DNA of 64,000 nt from Cryptomeria japonica (Eukaryota; Streptophyta; Pinopsida; Cupressales; Cupressaceae), in assembly GCF_030272615.1 (NCBI RefSeq), contig NC_081407.1, positions 379,579,179-379,643,178 of the forward strand. Reading direction: 5' to 3'. The first letter of the stretch is position 1, and each line of letters begins with the position of its first letter. A program made the position numbers and the translations under genes. The notes beneath the pieces are model-generated. The model made no database searches. It was not told where the DNA came from and was given only the letters and a program-made list of their open reading frames with translations. Below, in pieces: positions 59,851 through 64,000 of this stretch.

Positions 59851-61139
59851 AGGGATGTGACTATTTTATTTGTCAAAAATTTGTAAATATATTATAAATT
59901 TTATATGTATTTTTATTTTAAGATTTATCTTATTATTAAATATTAATAACTATTATATTTTAATGATTGTAAAATTTAAAATAGTTTTCTTATAATTAGT
60001 TTTTTGTGGTGGTTTTATGGCAGGGTTTAATGGTTAAGATGATATTTTGAAATAGCTGTGTTAGTTAAAAATAGTTATTATTTTAACTTTTTATTTTGAC
60101 TACAGTCTATTTTAAATGTACTAGATAAGGTTTTCCATAAATGATCTTGGCATCTAGTTTTTGGGTTTGTCTTAAATATTTTATCATTTAAAAAATCACT
60201 ATTAAATTATATGAGGAATTTTTTTTGTGTGTGTATTATTTTGATTTGTCTTTAAATTAAATTTATTAAACGAATCATATTTTACATTTATTTATTTATT
60301 TTACTTTTTATAATTTCAACACTATTTTAATTAGGTACTCATTTTTTAACTATCTTATAAGTTACTAGGATAGATGTAAAATGTATGGGTTGCATGATTT
60401 ATGTCCATTTTCTTTCCTTTTTCTTTTGACATGTTTTACACTTCAAATGTTATTGCAATATCCCTCACTTTGGTTAAAAGTTTTGTCATTACTCAAAGAG
60501 CAAATTTTGTGAAAAAATTAATGTATTTATATTATATCATCATCAACTAAGTAATATTTTATCTAAAAACCAATGAATCAATCAATAGGGCTTGGATATA
60601 CTCGAGGATGTCGCAAGGATTTTATATTACCATATAAAGTCTTACTGGTGTTTCTCAACATCATCAAGTCTTTAATTTTAAAATATATGCATCAAGCAAA
60701 CCTTTTTTTATTGGTATTGAAACCTTCATTTTTCAAAGCTCAAAACCATAGGTTTGAGGCAAAAACTAGAAAGGAATAAAATTAGAAATTGCATATATAA
60801 AAAGATTGAAAGTTTAAAATGAGAAAGAATACGTGAAGGCCTTTATAATATAAACTTGATCTTCTACAAAGAAATATTCTAAACCATCTATAATTTTCTT
60901 TCATCCTTTGACTCCAACATTAGTTTGATACTAATTTAAGCCTAGGAGTGATATGAAAAAAAATATTTATAAAATATTTTGGGCAATAAGTTATAAAACA
61001 AGTTAAGTAGGAAAGACAAAAAAAAGTGTTGTTTCATTGATTTAATGCAATAAATTTAAATAGATGATATAATTGTTAAAATAGAATAATAGAATCAAAA
61101 CTAACATCTTAACCGCAATAAAAAAGTGATAGCTTATTA
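59851..61139. other. Gene-free AT-rich stretch
   Basis: No supported gene. The 68-codon frame at 60573-60779 shows no motif and is not called. Confidence 0.5.
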
Positions 61140-62199
61140 ATGTAACATAAACTAAGTATTTTTTATTAAGGGAAAACGGGTTTTGAAGGGCCCATGAAAC
61201 CCTTTACATCAAAGAGTCAAAGTCCACCAGAAAAAACTAAAGACAACAACCATAGAAAGGACAATTGGCCAAGACAAAAAGCCAGTAGCAGAAAAAACAG
61301 AACACAAAAGAAACTGAACACAAGCTAGTAGAGAAAGCAGAGAAAAACAATCAAGCTAGGTGAAGTTCTTTAGCAATTCGGCCACTTCCAGCTCCAGTTG
61401 CTCCATTGTCGCAACAGTCTCCTTGAGCTCTTCAATGTACCTACTCTGGTTTTGCTTCTTCTTGGTACTTTCTCTTGTTCTTTTCCTGGGACCTTCTTTC
61501 TCATCTGCAGGGGTTCCGTCCTTCTCTTCAGTAGCTCCCTAGGGGCTTTATCCCCTGGGCCTGTTTGAGTTTGCTAATTAGGACCTTGATACTCTCAAAA
61601 GCAACCTTTAGAATCTCGTGACTCTACTCCCCTATCTTTTCAATTGTCTTCTCGATCCCTACCATCTTATTTTCAATTGCCTCTACCCTATCTTCCAGGG
61701 TTTGAAAGCTATTGCGTTGGGATAATTTCCTCTATATTGATGATAGCTTTAGTTTGGTCACTTAAGTGGTCAGGTAGGGAACTAAATTTTCCAGTGCCAA
61801 TGGCTTTCAAAGCTGCAAGTTTGTTAGCTTCCTGGACCTATTTATATTTTATTTCTTTCACTTCCTTCTGTACCCACAGGAAAATCTTACTAAAGCAGTT
61901 CATTCCAATTTTTATACAAAGGTCAAAGTCCAAAGGAGAGCCATCCTAAGCCTCATCTCCCACATGGTTCAAGTTCACCTCCAGCTCCACCTCCTTCCCC
62001 TCAGCCATCTTAATTTTCTTATTGGGGGTATTCTCCCCAGCCAAACCCTTGCTCTATTCCTTAGAGCCTGTAGAAAGGGGCATGCAGTTATTGGCCTCCA
62101 AATCCTCCATTCTCAACCTCTTCCTCATTATCTATCTCCATGTCTTCTTCACTCTCCTCTTCTTCCTCATACCAACTGTCATTGTCCCCCCCTTCTTTT
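61140..62199 (-). mobile_element. Transposon-derived coding remnant
   Basis: The minus strand carries a charged segment, ADEKEGPRKRTRESTKKK then QSRYIEELKETVATMEQLEL and EVAELLKNF, which should form a coiled coil. A hydrophobic stretch follows (about 61330-61200) ending KGFHGPFKTRFPL. Together with the run of acidic codons near 62160-62100, this looks like the remains of a transposon ORF, perhaps a LINE ORF1 or a gag tail. Class not established. It is interrupted at 62200 by a copia LTR. Confidence 0.35.
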
Positions 62200-63043
62200 T
62201 GTTAGAATAATCGGTGGACAACTAAGAGGGTGGGGTGAATCAGTTGTCAACATATTATATTAATCAAACCACTTTATAACTCATAATTAGAGCACATAAA
62301 AATGAATATCAAAATAGAAGAAACAAATACCGGTAAGCAATAAAACTTAAGAATGAAACATAGAATTAACACAATGTAACCATACCACATAACACCATGA
62401 TCTACAATGAGATCTTACATCAATTTATACAAACCCTAAGGCCAAAAAGATATTACAATAAGATCATTACATATAACCACATTACAATGATATGTCATGT
62501 TGGTTTTAGACCAAAACAACATTAACCAATCCATAAGTAATCCTGGTAACGTGTAGGGAACACATTACATGATACTGGTCCATAACCTAGATAGATACCA
62601 GACCTAATTTGGGTCCATCACGTGAAAGCGATGTCTCCAATCAGTTGAGGCATGAACACAATCACCTTGAGCATCTTGAATTCCATCTAGAAGCTGCACC
62701 AACACCACTTATGCATCATGTCAAAGATTCTTAGTAAAAGCTCTGCCGGTAAAACCTTAAACCCTTACCGGTATAGGCTTACTAGAATGTATGGTAGCAT
62801 CCGATTAGCAAGTCAATACCAATTGACCAAAAAATACTCCAAAAACATGTAACATATCAAAACAGACATATTGCTTTGATCCAAACATGTCAGTGGTGTC
62901 CAACTGATAGTCCATTCTGTCGGTAACACTAGTTCTTCTACCGGTAACCAAAACCTGTCTGTTGGTAACCAACCATAATAACTAGTGTTGACATCAATGA
63001 CAAAACATCAATGCATTTAATCAATTCCTTCATATTGCCAACA
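62200..63043 (-). repeat. 3' LTR of the right-edge copia
   Basis: 844 bp, beginning TGTTAGAATAATCGG and ending TATTGCCAACA. The end is fixed by the adjoining polypurine tract. Its partner LTR is outside the window, so age cannot be judged. Confidence 0.85.
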
Positions 63044-64000
63044 ATCTCCCCCTTTGGCATTGATTGCAACACTACATGTGAAAAAGAAAACATCTAAGTG
63101 CCAAGACATGCCAAAAAATTTCATAGAAGATATAACAAAGAAAAACTGAAAAATCCCTGCAACTCCCCCTAAGGACTGTAGTCCAATCTGAAACTAATCT
63201 GAATCTCTCCCATATGATATTATTTTTTACATCATGTATCTCTCCCCCTTTGAAATCAATGCCAAGGATATGACATAGATATCAAAATCCTATGAATCTC
63301 AAAGTTGACTACTCCCCCTGAGTAGTAGCACCACTACATCAATCTGGAGCAAAGGATAATGTTGATGATGCATACCAAATTGATGCATTGCTCCATCAGT
63401 TAAGTTTCTACCGGATGGGTAGATACCCCTAACCCATCTCTCAAATACTCAAATGATTCCTTAGACAACAGTTAAGTGAATATATCTGCAATCTACTCTT
63501 TAGTGTTCACATAAACCACTTTGACTTCCTTTTCTTCCACCTTGTCCTTCATAAAGTTATATGTTATTGATATGTGCTTAGTCTTAGAGTCAAATGCCAG
63601 ATTCTTAGACATGTCAATAGTTGTAGAGTTATCCCAATAGATAACTACCGGTTCACTACAATTTACCTTGATATCCTTCAACATTTGCTTCATCCATAAG
63701 ACTTGTGTACAATTAGTTGTTGTTGCAACATAATTAGTTTCTGCAGTAGATAAAGAAATGCATAATTGTTTTTGGCTGATCCAAGAAACCAATTTCTTTC
63801 CAAGAAAGAAATCTCCACCAAAAGTGCTCTTCCCGTCATCAGTATCTCCTGCCCAATCTGAATCTGTATATGCACATAAAGTGAAGTTATCATCTCTACA
63901 ATACCATAAGCCATATTCTATTGTTCATTGCAAATGCTGTAATATCCTCTTTACTGTACATTCATGATTTTATTTAGGATTACTTTGATATCTTGAAACA
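62200..64000 (-). mobile_element. Ty1/copia retrotransposon, cut by the window edge
   Basis: The 3' LTR lies at 62200-63043, abutted by a polypurine tract (ATGCCAAAGGGGGAGAT on the minus strand, 63044-63060). About 400 bp further in, minus-strand coding for the end of pol begins, about 63480 to the window end. It has the copia RNase H block ISWIS-like WISQKQLCISLSTAE, then QVLWMKQMLKD, preceded by part of the reverse transcriptase tail. The probable left target duplication is CTTTT at 62195-62199; the right end is outside the window. The visible part shows breaks. The LTR start carries a GAGGGTGGGGTGAATCAGTT block, similar to that of the pol-less element at 24264-31753. Confidence 0.85.

Noticed and set aside
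60573-60779. 68-codon plus-strand ORF
   Set aside because: No motif and AT-rich chance composition.
1-64000. CRISPR array, bacterial operons or phage-like systems
   Set aside because: The window is plant nuclear DNA; the tandem arrays lack the short-repeat and unique-spacer pattern, and all coding is eukaryotic or transposon type.

Overview
The window is plant nuclear DNA, most likely from a large, repeat-rich genome such as a gymnosperm. That placement is inferred from the mix of long LTR elements, old degenerate repeats and a gene-poor AT-rich background; nothing here fixes the species. Only one gene looks intact: an intronless G-type (S-domain) lectin receptor-like kinase, 57382-59715 on the plus strand. 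Nearly everything else is transposon, broken gene copy or unassigned AT-rich sequence.

Layout. 102-560 holds an unidentified broken coding relic. 1616-10547 is a full-length but decayed Ty3/gypsy chromovirus with 2.1 kb LTRs and a TCCAA target duplication. It sits about 60 bp upstream of a separate copia-type LTR (10614-11160). 11682-19135 (minus) is a second S-domain receptor kinase, now a pseudogene. Its signal-peptide region is split by a fairly young Ty1/copia element (14014-19108, duplication AAAAG). 19221-23400 is non-coding: promoter repeats shared with the intact kinase, a degenerate telomere-like tract, local duplications and a tRNA-derived SINE with a 17 bp target duplication.

23786-38098, possibly out to about 41720, is an old Helitron on the minus strand. 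It has a Rep/helicase gene (zinc-finger N-terminus, HUH motif, two-tyrosine motif, PIF1-type helicase) and an RPA70-like gene with an intron. The helicase is split by a 7.5 kb LTR element (24264-31753, duplication GTTGT). That element encodes no recognisable pol; it carries a CCHC-knuckle protein and a long protein of unknown family. Upstream of the RPA gene, in the same orientation, lies a two-exon N-terminal fragment of a phosphoglycerate kinase-like gene (40577-41653), a candidate for Helitron gene capture.

41720-57140 is mostly AT-rich and gene-free. It holds a second SINE family (46339-46529), an LRR-protein relic, an unassigned 107-codon ORF, tandem repeats of about 145 bp and 93 bp, a third tiny S-domain kinase relic (about 50385-50545) and a decayed gypsy gag-region fossil (about 51290-53460). 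After the intact kinase the window ends in a transposon remnant (61140-62199) interrupted by a Ty1/copia element that runs off the right edge (62200-64000).

The best candidates for something undescribed are the pol-less LTR element, whose LTR-end signature and polypurine tract resemble those of the copia at the right edge, and the Helitron with its upstream phosphoglycerate kinase fragment. The kinase trio (one intact, one disrupted, one tiny relic, with shared promoter tandem repeats) records local duplication and decay.
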